NCBI RefSeq assembly: GCF_900101495.1
Contig: NZ_FMUS01000002.1
Span: forward strand, 1 to 64,000
DNA length: 64,000 bases
Reading direction: 5' to 3'
Source: Alkaliphilus peptidifermentans DSM 18978
Lineage (GTDB): Bacteria > Bacillota > Clostridia > Peptostreptococcales > Natronincolaceae
The position numbers were made by a program, and so were the translations under genes. Positions 36,432-46,302 of this stretch are shown one piece after another; position 1 is the stretch's first letter, and every line of letters begins with the position of its first letter. The notes under the pieces are model-generated. The model was given only the letters and a program-made list of their open reading frames with translations, did not search any database and was not told the DNA's origin.

Positions 36432-36758
36432 CTATAGAGTGTCATCATTCACTTTTTTTTGTATAAACTCAGGCTCTACTATCTTTTTCTTCTCATCTTC
36501 AATTATTCTATAGGGTTCTACACTGCTTTTCATTTCAATTAATATAACATCTTCGCCTATTTTTTTAATTTGATTCCAGCTAATTTCATAATCATGCTCC
36601 TTACCAAATATACCCATAAATTTCCCTTCACCTGGTATTATAATTGCATTAATCCTTCCCTTTAGCAAATCCACCTCTAGATCAACAATCATACCAATAC
36701 GCTTACCGTCAGTTATATTTATAACTTCCTTTTGTGTTAATTCAGATGCCCTTAGCAT
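36432..36758 (-). CDS. YlmC/YmxH-family PRC-barrel sporulation protein
   Basis: A 108-residue protein whose first 80 residues form a PRC-barrel-like domain (SELTQKEVINITDGKRIGMIVDLEVD). The YlmC/YmxH family is conserved near sigG/sigE in spore formers; exact role unknown. Confidence 0.85.
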   Translation of the reverse strand: MLRASELTQKEVINITDGKRIGMIVDLEVDLLKGRINAIIIPGEGKFMGIFGKEHDYEISWNQIKKIGEDVILIEMKSSVEPYRIIEDEKKKIVEPEFIQKKVNDDTL

Positions 36759-36860
36759 TTTATCCCTCCTATTTTTTCACATGGTTATCCTTTGAACAAT
36801 CATTAAACTTGTCTCTACCATACATATTTATCATTTTTAAATCAGTTTTATACCAAAAAT

Positions 36861-36889
36861 AAAAAAGGAATTTGACCTCGTCAAATTCC
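36861..36889 (-). terminator. Intrinsic terminator after sigG
   Basis: Stem GGAATTTGAC (36867-36876) / GTCAAATTCC (36880-36889), followed on the minus strand by T6. Confidence 0.85.
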
Positions 36890-36924
36890 CTCATTATTAA
36901 TTATTCATTCTTCATTAAGTTTTT

Positions 36925-37698
36925 CTATATATATTTTTTCATATGTCTAAGGGCAGTTTTTTCAAGTCTAGAAACCTGTGCCTGAGAAATACCAATTTCG
37001 TCAGCCACCTCCATTTGAGTTCTACCTTCAAAAAATCTTAAAGATAATATTAGTTTTTCTCTGTCATTAAGCCGCCTCATAGCTTCACCTAAAGCAATGC
37101 TATCAATCCAGGTTTCATCTTCACTCTTTTCGTCACTTACCTGATCCATAACGAAAATTGCATCTCCGCTATCATGATAAATTGGTTCAAAAAGTGAAAC
37201 TGGATCTTGTATAGCATCTAAAGCGAATACTATATCTTCTCTAGGAACATTTAGCTGCTCTGCAATTTCTGTTATGTTTGGTTCCTTTCCATTTTTATTT
37301 ACCAGTTGATCTCTTATTTGAAGTGCCTTATATGCTGTATCTCTTAAGGATCTACTGACGCGAATAGAATTATTATCTCTCAAATATCTTCGTATCTCTC
37401 CTATTATCATGGGTACTGCATATGTAGAAAATCTTACATTCTGAGAAAGATCAAAATTGTCTATTGCCTTAATCAGCCCTATACACCCCACTTGAAACAA
37501 GTCATCTACGTGCTCTCCCCTATTATTAAAACGCTGAATAACACTTAAAACCAACCTTAGATTTCCCCTTATAAATTCTTCCCGAGCAGTAAAATCTCCT
37601 TGATTAATTCTGTCGAAGAGTTTTCTCATTTGCTGATTGGTTAATACTGGTAATTCCGATGTGTTAACTCCGCAAATTTCTACTTTGTTTATATGCAT
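36925..37698 (-). CDS. sigG: RNA polymerase sporulation sigma factor SigG
   Basis: A 257-residue sigma-70-family factor: start NKVEICGVNTSELPVL, region 2 (DDLFQVGCIGLIKAIDNFD, YAVPMIIGEIRRYLRDN), region 3 and region 4 (RTQMEVADEIGISQAQVSRLEK). The sequence is the forespore-specific late factor SigG, located next to sigE as in Bacillus. No pro-sequence, as expected. It ends in a clear terminator. Confidence 0.96.
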   Translation of the reverse strand: MHINKVEICGVNTSELPVLTNQQMRKLFDRINQGDFTAREEFIRGNLRLVLSVIQRFNNRGEHVDDLFQVGCIGLIKAIDNFDLSQNVRFSTYAVPMIIGEIRRYLRDNNSIRVSRSLRDTAYKALQIRDQLVNKNGKEPNITEIAEQLNVPREDIVFALDAIQDPVSLFEPIYHDSGDAIFVMDQVSDEKSEDETWIDSIALGEAMRRLNDREKLILSLRFFEGRTQMEVADEIGISQAQVSRLEKTALRHMKKYI

Positions 37699-37826
37699 TG
37701 TTTTACTTCAGTCCTTTCAACTTGAATTACCCCTTTCTATATTTTAATTATTGACTGATGTAATATTTTTATACGATTACATATGCAGAAGAATAAAAAA
37801 GCAGTCAAAAAAATAAAGTATGCAAT

Positions 37827-37856
37827 AAAAAAATCGCCTACTTATATAGACGACTC
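37827..37856 (-). terminator. Intrinsic terminator after sigE
   Basis: On the minus strand AGTCGTCTA-TATAAG-TAGGCGATT (9-bp stem with two G-T pairs), followed by T6. Confidence 0.75.
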
Positions 37857-37860
37857 TTTC

Positions 37861-38595
37861 TTATACTAACCGATTAATTTCTTTTTTCAAACGAACTATA
37901 ATACGTTTTTCTAGCCTAGAAATGTAAGATTGAGAAATTCCTAAAATATCTGCAACCTCTTTTTGTGTTCGTTCTTGCCCTGTAAAAAGACCAAATCGTA
38001 ATTCCATTATCTTTTTTTCTCTCTTAGATAATTTATTTAAAGCTAGTTTGAGTAATTCTTTATCTACTTCCTCCTCTAAAAATCTATATATTATATCGTT
38101 TTCTGTACCTAAGATATCAGATAATAACAACTCATTTCCATCCCAATCAATATTTAAAGGTTCATCGAATGAAACCTCCATCCTGATCTTATTATTGCGC
38201 CTTAAATACATTAATATTTCATTTTCAATACATCTTGAGGCATATGTGGCAAGCTTAATATTTTTATCTGGATTAAAGGTATTAACAGCTTTTATTAACC
38301 CTATTGTACCAATTGATATAAGATCTTCAACTCCCACCCCTGTATTCTCAAACTTTCTTGCTATATAAACTACAAGTCTTAGATTACGTTCAATTAGTAT
38401 TGTACGTACAGTACTTTCATCATCCTTAAGCTTTGATATTAAAAAGCTTTCTTCATCATTAGATAATGGGGGTGGTAAAGCTTCGCTACCGCCAATATAA
38501 TAAATACCTTCATCGGTATAAATATTTAATCGCTTTATCACTTTTATAAAATAGTATCGTAGTATTAACCGGCTTTTTAATAATAGACTTTTCAA
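37861..38595 (-). CDS. sigE: RNA polymerase sporulation sigma factor SigE (pro-form)
   Basis: A 244-residue mother-cell sigma factor made as pro-SigE. The N-terminal pro-sequence (about 1-30, basic and hydrophobic, [20 protein letters not shown]) is followed by [14 protein letters not shown], where SpoIIGA is expected to cut. Region 2 is [20 protein letters not shown] and region 4 is [22 protein letters not shown]. Directly downstream of spoIIGA, the gene for its protease. Confidence 0.97.
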   Translation of the reverse strand: MKSLLLKSRLILRYYFIKVIKRLNIYTDEGIYYIGGSEALPPPLSNDEESFLISKLKDDESTVRTILIERNLRLVVYIARKFENTGVGVEDLISIGTIGLIKAVNTFNPDKNIKLATYASRCIENEILMYLRRNNKIRMEVSFDEPLNIDWDGNELLLSDILGTENDIIYRFLEEEVDKELLKLALNKLSKREKKIMELRFGLFTGQERTQKEVADILGISQSYISRLEKRIIVRLKKEINRLV

Positions 38596-38625
38596 TTTAG
38601 TAGACCTCCTGTGCCATTTTGTTTT

Positions 38626-39516
38626 TTAAACTAAATCTGGGTGAAGCAAAGCTCTGTAATCCCCTGTCTTGGAGAGTTTTTTACTATATATAGCAATAAT
38701 AATATCGTTAATATTTTTAATCTGACTATCTTTTTCTATAATAACACCATCTGGTTTAAAGCCCACAAGCATTCCGTTCTCAGTCCCTAAGGCCTCATAA
38801 GGAATAATTCTAAGCCTAGTTATCCATGATGCATTAATGCAGGAAGAAGATATTTCGTTATAATTTGGAAATCTAGTGGCCAAAAAAATAGCATGTATAT
38901 CTTCTGGAAGCAAATTAAGTATTGCATCGAATTCCACGATCATTACTGGGTAATGTGTTATAGGATCTATCAAAGAATTACCAGTATCCACCATGCCAAT
39001 TAGCTCTACAACTTCACCATTCATATGAATCTTTACCTTCATAAGAATTTTTTCTCTTGTTAATTGCTTCTGAACGTAGCCCCAACAGAAATTTATTAGT
39101 ATATAACCAATTCCGCAGGACAATATAATATTTTTTACAGATATATTGGTTATGTAAAAAATACCATTACTGATTATTCCATTGAAGTTGGTAAAATAAA
39201 ACAGTGCAAAGCCTGCTCCTCCAAAGATGATAGTAATTAGGTAAAAAATGCCTAATAATCGAAAAAAGTCTTTAAACCTATAGGGAGTAAAGGCTATAAC
39301 AATAATAAACATAGAGCAAGCTATTTTCATTATAAAAGAAAATAAAAAATGTAGTGAAGGAAAAAAAATAATAAATGCATATAACGCCCCTATCGAAGAT
39401 GCAATAGCTATTTGAAATCTCTTTGGTATAGCCTTTCCAAATTTTGATGTTAGTGAAAGAATTATATAATTCATAATAAAATTTTCAAGAAACACATATT
39501 CAGCGTATACAATCAA
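38626..39516 (-). CDS. spoIIGA: Sigma-E processing peptidase SpoIIGA
   Basis: A 296-residue protein with five membrane segments in the first half and a retroviral-type aspartic protease domain in the second, catalytic motif GMVDTGNSLIDP (Asp about 176). It activates pro-SigE after septation. It lies between ftsZ and sigE, the classic order, and its own stop codon is 30 bp from sigE. Confidence 0.96.
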   Translation of the reverse strand: MIVYAEYVFLENFIMNYIILSLTSKFGKAIPKRFQIAIASSIGALYAFIIFFPSLHFLFSFIMKIACSMFIIVIAFTPYRFKDFFRLLGIFYLITIIFGGAGFALFYFTNFNGIISNGIFYITNISVKNIILSCGIGYILINFCWGYVQKQLTREKILMKVKIHMNGEVVELIGMVDTGNSLIDPITHYPVMIVEFDAILNLLPEDIHAIFLATRFPNYNEISSSCINASWITRLRIIPYEALGTENGMLVGFKPDGVIIEKDSQIKNINDIIIAIYSKKLSKTGDYRALLHPDLV

Positions 39517-39664
39517 TTATATCTCCTCCCATTAGGGACATATCACTTTATTATAGAAATATTCAATTGGTCATTTCTTTATGTCTATTATATAGGATGA
39601 TATTTTATTTTTTTGTCAATTTATCGGGTCGAAATTTTTCTTTATAAATCAATATCATCAATAC

Positions 39665-39692
39665 AAAAAGAACCTGTTATTTAACAGGTTCT
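39665..39692 (-). terminator. Intrinsic terminator after ftsZ
   Basis: Stem AGAACCTGTTA (39669-39679) / TAACAGGTTCT (39682-39692), followed by T5 on the minus strand. It separates ftsZ from spoIIGA. Confidence 0.85.
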
Positions 39693-39709
39693 AGGTTATA
39701 TAATATTTA

Positions 39710-40795
39710 TTATTTTTTTCTTCTTAAGAATATCGGTATATCAAGGTCATCATTTTTTTGACCTTCATCATTGCTAGCAGCTACTTCCTTTACAGATGCA
39801 TTAATTATTGATTTTCCTTGTTTATCTAATATCTTCATTAGATCCTTTTCAAATCCGGTTGCAATAACAGTAATACGTATTTCATCTTTTAAGTCTTCAT
39901 TTATTACAGCACCAAAAATAATATTAGCATCTTGATCTGCAGCCTGAGTAACCAACTCAGCAGCCTCATTCACCTCAAATAGTCCTAAGCCAGAGCCACC
40001 GGTAATATTTAGTAATACTCCCTTTGCTCCCTCGATGGAGGTTTCAAGCAATGGACTTTGTATAGCTTGCTTAGCTGCCTCAACTGCACGATTCTCTCCA
40101 CTAGCCCGTCCAATTCCCATATGGGCTAAGCCCTGCTCCAACATAATTGTTTTAACATCGGCAAAGTCTAGATTAACAAGACCAGGTACTGCAATTAAAT
40201 CTGAAATACCTTGAACACCTTGCTTCAATACATCATCTGCTATTTGAAAAGCCTCTAGCATTGTAGTTTTCTTTTCAATGACCTGTAAAAGTCTATCGTT
40301 TGGTATAGTAACCAAAGTATCAACACGACTTTTCAATTCTTCTATTCCTTGCTCTGCATGAGTTAATCTTCGTTTGCCTTCAAAAGTAAATGGTTTTGTA
40401 ACTACACCTACAGTAAGTATTCCCATCTCCTTGGCTATTTCCGCTACAATTGGTGCTGCACCAGTACCTGTACCTCCACCCATACCAGCAGTAACAAAAA
40501 CCATATCTGCTCCTTGAAGTAGCTTACATACGTCTTCTCTGCTTTCTTCAGCAGCTTTTCTACCAACTTCAGGGTTAGCACCTGCTCCAAGCCCTTTTGT
40601 AAGCTTTTCCCCTATTTGAATTTTATGCTCAGCCTTTGAAGTGAATAAAGCTTGTTTATCTGTATTAACAGCTATAAACTCAACACCCTTTAGTCCGGAC
40701 TCAATCATTCTATTCACTGCATTATTTCCACCACCGCCAACGCCAACTACTTTTATTTGTGCAAATTGATCCATATCTACATCAAATTCTAACAC
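39710..40795 (-). CDS. ftsZ: Cell division protein FtsZ
   Basis: About 361 residues. Tubulin/FtsZ GTPase with [14 protein letters not shown], the signature [10 protein letters not shown], and the T7 loop region ([10 protein letters not shown]). The C-terminal tail ends [13 protein letters not shown], the peptide that binds FtsA/SepF. The GTG at 40,795 is chosen because AGGGGG lies 8 bp before it and the protein then starts [11 protein letters not shown] as homologues do; a 12-residue longer ATG form lacks a ribosome site. Confidence 0.97.
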   Translation of the reverse strand: MLEFDVDMDQFAQIKVVGVGGGGNNAVNRMIESGLKGVEFIAVNTDKQALFTSKAEHKIQIGEKLTKGLGAGANPEVGRKAAEESREDVCKLLQGADMVFVTAGMGGGTGTGAAPIVAEIAKEMGILTVGVVTKPFTFEGKRRLTHAEQGIEELKSRVDTLVTIPNDRLLQVIEKKTTMLEAFQIADDVLKQGVQGISDLIAVPGLVNLDFADVKTIMLEQGLAHMGIGRASGENRAVEAAKQAIQSPLLETSIEGAKGVLLNITGGSGLGLFEVNEAAELVTQAADQDANIIFGAVINEDLKDEIRITVIATGFEKDLMKILDKQGKSIINASVKEVAASNDEGQKNDDLDIPIFLRRKK

Positions 40796-41130
40796 AGTAA
40801 CTACCCCCTCGTTATGTATATGAGCAGACAAATATTCGATATTCTAGATTCACTTACCTAGAAGAAGTATTTGTCCTATTTTGTATAAACTTCCCTAATG
40901 ATATTACAATATCTTTCTAACACTGTAACATATAGATTGATATTTATCTAGAGACTTATGTACTAAAAAATGACATTTTATGATTTAGTACTTTATATAC
41001 ATCTACAATGATTATTTAATTCAACAAAAACAATAGATTTCCTTTTTTCTAACTCAATAAAATTTAATTTTTCCAAGATATTAGAGGTAAAAATAATACC
41101 ATATAGGGGATTTATTTCCAATTACTATTT
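40796..41130. other. Intergenic region between sbp and ftsZ, nothing identified
   Basis: About 335 AT-rich bases. Only weak promoter-like strings were seen on the minus strand and none was convincing. No terminator hairpin for sbp was found and no ORF of note. Confidence 0.4.
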
Positions 41131-41496
41131 TTATCCTCTATTATGCTGCAGAAGGTAACGTCTTATGATTGCAAAGTTTTGGAATAAACGATTTCCAAAG
41201 GCAAAAATAGCTGCATAATAAAGGGGTACACCTATTCGATCACCAATATAGGCTAATAGTCCTGCTAAAATGGCATTGCCAAAAAAACCCGAAACAAATA
41301 TTTCTGTATTGAACTTATTCTCCATGTTGGACCTAATTGCACCGAAAACGGAGTCAAGAGCAGCCAGGATAGCTACAGAAATATATAAAGAATAGGCTGC
41401 TGGATAAGTTATGGGTAAATACAAGCCTAAAATAATTCCAATTAATAGACCAATTAAAGCAATAATCAAGCTATTCACCTTCCCTTGGTGCTGCAA
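41131..41496 (-). CDS. sbp: Small basic protein Sbp (DUF1290)
   Basis: A 121-residue protein with three or four membrane segments: LIIALIGLLIGIILGLYLPI, then SLYISVAILAALDSVFGAIR and NAILAGLLAYIGDRIGVPLYY. This matches the Bacillus sbp product between ftsQ/DUF881 genes and ftsA/ftsZ. Function unknown. It overlaps the end of the DUF881 gene by 26 bp. Confidence 0.88.
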   Translation of the reverse strand: MQHQGKVNSLIIALIGLLIGIILGLYLPITYPAAYSLYISVAILAALDSVFGAIRSNMENKFNTEIFVSGFFGNAILAGLLAYIGDRIGVPLYYAAIFAFGNRLFQNFAIIRRYLLQHNRG

Positions 41497-42208
41497 ATTT
41501 CATTGCGAAGTCACCGTTATATTTTGAAATTCTTACTCTTGGACTGGTTTGAGATTCTACTTTAATACCAAAAAAATCCCTTAAATGTGATCCATAGGAA
41601 TCTGCGGACTTAATTGCAGCATCTAATGTAATAGGATCTCCTATGGCTACAATAATAAATGGCTGTCCATAAACATGATTATTAATAGTAATGGTTGCTC
41701 CAGAACATAGTACTTCCGATGCATGAATTATTCTTTGCCCATTTATGGAAATAGCCTCTGCACCTGCAATCTTTAAATCATTAATAATCATTAAAACATC
41801 TGTCCGATGAATAATTAAGTCATTTGGATTCTCTCCCTCATAAAGCTCTCTTTCACTGTCACTTAGTTTAACTATAATCCCAGGACCTTGTAAATCAGTA
41901 TAGCCGCTTATCATTTTTACGCTGTCCAATTCACTTCTTAATACATCCCTTATACTTCCATCTTCTGATAATGCTTTCTTATACTCATTTAAGCGGTTTT
42001 CTTTTTCTATCACAAGTTCTCTGAAGTTTTTAATGTCCTCTAATTCTCTATTAACTTGATCCTGTAAGTCACTCATGGTTTTTAGACTAACAAAACTATA
42101 GTCCTCTTCAATATTTCGGATTTGAAACGTAAGAAAAAAACCAAATATAACAAATATTATTAAGATTTTAAGTGTATCATACCTATTTATCATTCTTAAA
42201 ACCTCCAT
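41471..42208 (-). CDS. DUF881 (YlxW/YlxX-like) protein, copy 2
   Basis: A 245-residue protein. N-terminal membrane anchor (about 10-27), coiled coil (about 38-75), DUF881 domain (about 90-235) with GPGIIVKLSD, NDLKIAGAEAISINGQRI and IGDPITLDAAI. Tandem copy of the next gene upstream. Linked with ftsQ and sbp in Firmicutes; role in division is presumed. Confidence 0.85.
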   Translation of the reverse strand: MEVLRMINRYDTLKILIIFVIFGFFLTFQIRNIEEDYSFVSLKTMSDLQDQVNRELEDIKNFRELVIEKENRLNEYKKALSEDGSIRDVLRSELDSVKMISGYTDLQGPGIIVKLSDSERELYEGENPNDLIIHRTDVLMIINDLKIAGAEAISINGQRIIHASEVLCSGATITINNHVYGQPFIIVAIGDPITLDAAIKSADSYGSHLRDFFGIKVESQTSPRVRISKYNGDFAMKFAAPREGE

Positions 42209-42212
42209 GCAT

Positions 42213-42929
42213 CTATTGACTAGCCTCTACCGGTTTAGCATATTTAAATGTCATAGGCCTATCATATCTTGACATTTCAATGTTTTCTTCTTTGTTCACA
42301 CTTACTCTAATTCTATCCTCTTGTCTTAATCTCCATACTAAATCAAATCGCATGTTCAAAGCTGCTTCCAAGGTTTCTGGATTACCTATTGCATTAATAT
42401 AATATGGAGGCGAGGTAGCTATACCATTTATATGGATTCTATTTGAATTCAGGAAAACTTCAGTAGTTGAAGTATATCTGATGTCATTAATCGAAATTGC
42501 TTCTGCCCCTGCTGCATTTAGCTTATTAATTAACTCCAGAATGATATCATAATTGTACATAATAAATCTACTTGTTTCTCCTTCTAGACTGTAGGTATCT
42601 TCTATTTTTATAGTAACTCCTGGTCCTTCTACTGAATTATGTCCAGACAAAATTCTATACTTTTCCAAATCATTCTTTAGGTTTCTAATAATAAAGTTTT
42701 CATCCTCTTCAAATAGCTCATACTCTCTAAGTCTTTTTTCTAGCTCAGCAAGCTCTTGATTTAACCTTTCATTCTCAGATCTAAGGATTCTCACCTGTTG
42801 GCCTCTATTGGAAGAAAGAAACTTTCCTTCATTAGTATTAGAAGTTACGGACTTAAATTGCATTGATAAGGCTATTCCAAATATGATGCATAGGATAACA
42901 AAGACTACTTTTCCCCTTTTATCCGTCAT
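42213..42929 (-). CDS. DUF881 (YlxW/YlxX-like) protein, copy 1
   Basis: A 238-residue protein with the same plan as its neighbour: anchor (about 8-25), coiled coil (about 45-85), DUF881 domain with GPGVTIKIED, NKLNAAGAEAISINDIRY and IGNPETLEAAL. Its start overlaps the ftsQ stop codon by 4 bp, so it is translationally coupled to ftsQ. Confidence 0.85.
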   Translation of the reverse strand: MTDKRGKVVFVILCIIFGIALSMQFKSVTSNTNEGKFLSSNRGQQVRILRSENERLNQELAELEKRLREYELFEEDENFIIRNLKNDLEKYRILSGHNSVEGPGVTIKIEDTYSLEGETSRFIMYNYDIILELINKLNAAGAEAISINDIRYTSTTEVFLNSNRIHINGIATSPPYYINAIGNPETLEAALNMRFDLVWRLRQEDRIRVSVNKEENIEMSRYDRPMTFKYAKPVEASQ

Positions 42930-43711
42930 TGCTCTTCCTCCTGTATGTTTCGCTCTTTTACTGTTACATGTCCCTCATATCGAACATCTATAATGACATC
43001 TCTTTTCTCCATGGAGTATAAATTCACAAGCACTTCTCTTAATGTAAGCATTTGATACACAGGATTCTCACTGGTTCCTAATAGAACCTCTATACCATCT
43101 ATTGTAATTAAACGAAGATTATCTACTTCATTAATATTTAATTCAGAGATAATATCTATCATATCACTTAAATTAGCTGCCTCTATTAATCTTAATCCAT
43201 TAATTAATCCGATTGTGTTAGAGGAAACTATATCTCCCCCAAGCTCAAAGCTTTCCAGACTTAATCCAGTAATTAATGGTATTTGATTAGAAAAATAGCT
43301 ATCACTTATTTTAAGTACGACTCCTTCATTATCTATATATAGATAAGAACCCATATATGCTATTATAGCATATTCTTTTCTCTCCTTCACATTGATAATT
43401 AATCTATTTGGTAGTTTTCTTTCAATCTCTGCTGTCTTGATATATGGATGAGTCTCAATATTTTCCTGGATATCCTGTAAATTATACTTAAGAATATTTC
43501 TTTGGAGTAGCAGTTGGGAAGCTTCTAAAACCTCTTCACTTGTTAATGTAATATTCCCTTCTACATCCACTACCTTTAAATTCATAAAATCTGATTGTAG
43601 AATACCATAAATTCCCCAAAGCAAAAACACTACTAAAATTAGCATTAGAGAAAAAAAGCCTCTTAGCTTTCTACGAATTTTTTTTCGTTTTTGCCTCTCT
43701 TGAGCGCCCAT
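42926..43711 (-). CDS. ftsQ: Cell division protein FtsQ/DivIB
   Basis: A 261-residue protein: basic cytoplasmic N-terminus, one membrane segment (about 17-38), POTRA domain (about 45-115: VDVEGNITLTSEEVLEAS, HPYIKTAEIERKLPNRLIINVKER) and the beta domain. Part of the FtsQ-L-B division complex. Located after murA as in many Firmicutes, here after the C-terminal murA fragment, with a hairpin in between. Confidence 0.92.
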   Translation of the reverse strand: MGAQERQKRKKIRRKLRGFFSLMLILVVFLLWGIYGILQSDFMNLKVVDVEGNITLTSEEVLEASQLLLQRNILKYNLQDIQENIETHPYIKTAEIERKLPNRLIINVKERKEYAIIAYMGSYLYIDNEGVVLKISDSYFSNQIPLITGLSLESFELGGDIVSSNTIGLINGLRLIEAANLSDMIDIISELNINEVDNLRLITIDGIEVLLGTSENPVYQMLTLREVLVNLYSMEKRDVIIDVRYEGHVTVKERNIQEEEQ

Positions 43712-43760
43712 AATATATCCTTCCTCACGTTACAGCATGTACAAAATTGAAATAAATCAA

Positions 43761-43779
43761 AAGCAGTACAATACTGCTT
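43761..43779 (-). terminator. Hairpin between murA 3' part and ftsQ
   Basis: Perfect stem AAGCAGTA (43761-43768) / TACTGCTT (43772-43779), loop of 3. On the minus strand it is followed by TTGATTT. A possible weak terminator, which matters for how ftsQ is transcribed while murA is split. Confidence 0.5.
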
Positions 43780-43815
43780 AGATTATTTAGAGCTATTATT
43801 TTATTATATCAGATA

Positions 43816-44742
43816 TCAGTCTTCATTTGGTATTTCTTGTTTTATAATTATACCACCCAAGCTATTCATAATACCATGAATATTATCATAACCACGCTCA
43901 ACATGCTTAACATTTTCAATAATAGTTTTTCCCTCTGCTGATAAAGCTGCAAGTATTAAGGCAGCTCCACCTCTTAAGTCTTTAGCACTTACCTTTGCAC
44001 CAGTAAGGCCCTTCACTCCTTTAACAAGGGCAATACGTCCATTAACCTTTATATTCGCACCCATCCGGGCAAGTTCTTCAGCATGCTTAAATCTATTTTC
44101 AAAAATTGTTTCTACAAATACACTTGTTCCATCCGATACACTCATTAAAGCCATCATCTGTGATTGCATATCTGTAGGAAAGCCAGGATATGGAAGAGTT
44201 TTGATTGTATCTACAGCTATCAATTTTTGGGGTGCAGCTAATCTTATTCTTTGATCTTCTAAATCAATAATACAGCCGCTCTCCCGCAGCTTATAGATCA
44301 CTGATTGTAGATGCTCGGGTATAATGTTTGATAACTCAATTTTTCCCTTTGTTATAGCTGCAGCTATCAGATAGGTACCTGCCACAATTCGATCTGGAAT
44401 TATACGATGCTCAACATCATGAAGATTTTTTACACCATCAATTACTATTGTAGCTGTTCCTGCTCCACTTACCCTGCCACCTATACTATTTATAAAATTC
44501 TCTAGATCTATTATTTCTGGTTCTCTTGCGGCATTTCTTATTACAGTAGTTCCCTTAGCAAATATAGCAGATAAAATTGTGTTTTCTGTAGCTCCTACGC
44601 TGGGAAAATCCAATTGTATTTCTGTACCACGAAGCTCTTTAGCCTCACAAATTAGAAAACCATGCTTTTCTTCGATATTGGCTCCTAATTCTTTTAATGA
44701 TTTTAAATGTAAATCTATCGGTCTAGGTCCAATTTCACATCC
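43816..44742 (-). pseudogene. murA: murA, C-terminal fragment (UDP-GlcNAc enolpyruvyl transferase), split by an inserted element
   Basis: About 308 codons in frame from GGA-TGT at the junction: G-CEIGPRPIDLHLKS..., including the catalytic cysteine, FPSVGATENTILSAI, GFPTDMQSQMMALM and the final domain with RGGAALILAALSAEG. It has no start codon with a ribosome site; the first possible start (TTG at 44,613) lacks one and would drop the cysteine. Upstream of the junction the frame meets a TAA in the element. Joined to the N-terminal fragment at 53,351-53,698, it gives a full MurA of about 422 residues, so the gene is interrupted, not decayed. Confidence 0.93.
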
Positions 44743-46292
44743 ACCTGATTAGATATACACATTGGATCTTTAAAACTCCAAATAATTACTATTTTTAGAA
44801 GATCTGTTGAATCATTCTGCTTGACTACTATTTTTTCTATCAATAGTTCTATATCATCTCGTTGAAGTTCAAAATCGTTCATAAAATTATCTAAAAAGTC
44901 CGTATTATCTAATGTATCCTCTGACCGATGTAGGTCTTTTTTTGCCAACAATCTTTCTAAAGCAGCCTTCATATTATTCAAATCAGCGTAAGTTTCATAT
45001 ATGATTTCTTGGTAAAGCTCATCCTCCAATTGATTTTTTGCCCATAACCTTATATAATTTTTTGCTTCATCTTTTTTATTATCTATGCTGGAATAAAGTT
45101 TTTCAATTCTTTTTTCTATATTAATACTATTTTTTTTTATATTTTTAACCTTCCTTTTAATTTGAATAACATCTAAATTATTACATAGTATAAACTGCTT
45201 AATACTGGTACTTATTATTGTTTTTAGATTTTCCTCTGACACATAATGAGTAGTGCATGCTTTTCTACCATGCTTATGATATTCGCCACAATAGTAGCCT
45301 ATGGCATGATTTTTTCTTTTTCTAGCAATCATGTAACTACCACATTCATTACAGTATACAAATCCTGAAAAAAGATTTATCCCCCTTTTACCACCTCTTA
45401 TTTTTCTATTATTCCTTCGCTCATTGATCTGTCTAGACAACAAAAAATCTTCCTTTGATATTATAGCTGGATGATGATTTTCATAAATAATCTGCTTATC
45501 CTCTTCCACTAAGTATGAAGCTCCTTTTATCTTCTTTTTTCTAGTTTTCCCACATCTTAAGGTCCCCATATAAAAGTCATTGGTTATGATTCTTTGTACG
45601 TGAACACTACTCCATTTTGATGCAGTTTTAAACTTACCTCCCCTCTGTTTTTTTAGATATTGGGAAGGAGTAGGGAGCTTTAATAGGTTTAATTCATCTG
45701 AGATTTTTCTATATCCCAATCCTTCAATATATCTTGCGAAAATCATTCTAATAATCTCTGCTGCCTCTTCATCTATTAATAGTTTGTGTTTATCATTTGC
45801 ATCCTTAACATATCCAAAATGACTTTTTATCACCAAGCCGCCGTTTTTTTGCTTACTTCTAATGTTTTCCGTTATCTTTCTACTTATATCCTTAATGTAC
45901 ATTTCGTTATACCATGTTCGAAGACCAAGAAGATCATCGTTATCAATTTTACTATCATAATTTTCTGTAGCAAGAATTAACCTAACATCATTTTCTTTAA
46001 GAAGTTCAAAAAAAAGTAAAGTTTTAGCATTATGCCGACCAATTCTTGAACTATCCTTTACTATAAGAATAGCTACCTCTCCTTGATTTATTTCTTCAAT
46101 AAGCCTGTTTAAACCAGGTCTATCAAAGCTGTAACCGGATATATTATCATCCTCATATATCTCAGCAATCTCATAACCCAATTCTCTTGCTCTTTCATGT
46201 ATAATATTCCTTTGCTGCAAGATAGAGGAGTAATTTTCCTTGTCTTCATCTCTTGATAATCTGACATAGCCATATACCTTCAATTTCACCAC
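44715..46292 (-). CDS. Large serine recombinase of the murA element
   Basis: A 525-residue site-specific recombinase: resolvase catalytic domain (about 5-150) with the nucleophile in GYVRLSRDED and SRIGRHNAKT, a Recombinase domain (about 165-270), a zinc ribbon (VYCNECGSYMIARKRKN ... YYCGEYHKHGRKACTTH) and a C-terminal coiled coil (about 375-460). This is the family of SpoIVCA and phage integrases. Start is GTG at 46,292 or the adjacent GTG at 46,289. Its last eight codons lie in murA, beyond the attachment core; after excision the tail would read ...QVDSNTY instead of ...QVDVKLDLDR. It lies 10 bp downstream of a small ORF and reads toward murA and ftsQ. Confidence 0.95.
   Translation of the reverse strand: MVKLKVYGYVRLSRDEDKENYSSILQQRNIIHERARELGYEIAEIYEDDNISGYSFDRPGLNRLIEEINQGEVAILIVKDSSRIGRHNAKTLLFFELLKENDVRLILATENYDSKIDNDDLLGLRTWYNEMYIKDISRKITENIRSKQKNGGLVIKSHFGYVKDANDKHKLLIDEEAAEIIRMIFARYIEGLGYRKISDELNLLKLPTPSQYLKKQRGGKFKTASKWSSVHVQRIITNDFYMGTLRCGKTRKKKIKGASYLVEEDKQIIYENHHPAIISKEDFLLSRQINERRNNRKIRGGKRGINLFSGFVYCNECGSYMIARKRKNHAIGYYCGEYHKHGRKACTTHYVSEENLKTIISTSIKQFILCNNLDVIQIKRKVKNIKKNSINIEKRIEKLYSSIDNKKDEAKNYIRLWAKNQLEDELYQEIIYETYADLNNMKAALERLLAKKDLHRSEDTLDNTDFLDNFMNDFELQRDDIELLIEKIVVKQNDSTDLLKIVIIWSFKDPMCISNQVDVKLDLDR
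44739..44747. other. Attachment core, left (low-coordinate) end of the murA element
   Basis: Minus strand CAGGTGGAT, identical to the core at 53,353-53,361. In murA frame it encodes ..GG and the first base of the catalytic Cys codon. It also lies inside the 3' end of the recombinase gene. Confidence 0.88.
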
Positions 46293-46302
46293 CCTACCCT
46301 TA

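Noticed and set aside
43816-44613. The murA 3' part as an independent shortened enzyme starting at TTG 44,613
   Set aside because: No ribosome-binding site, and this form lacks the catalytic cysteine and the N-terminal half of the fold.
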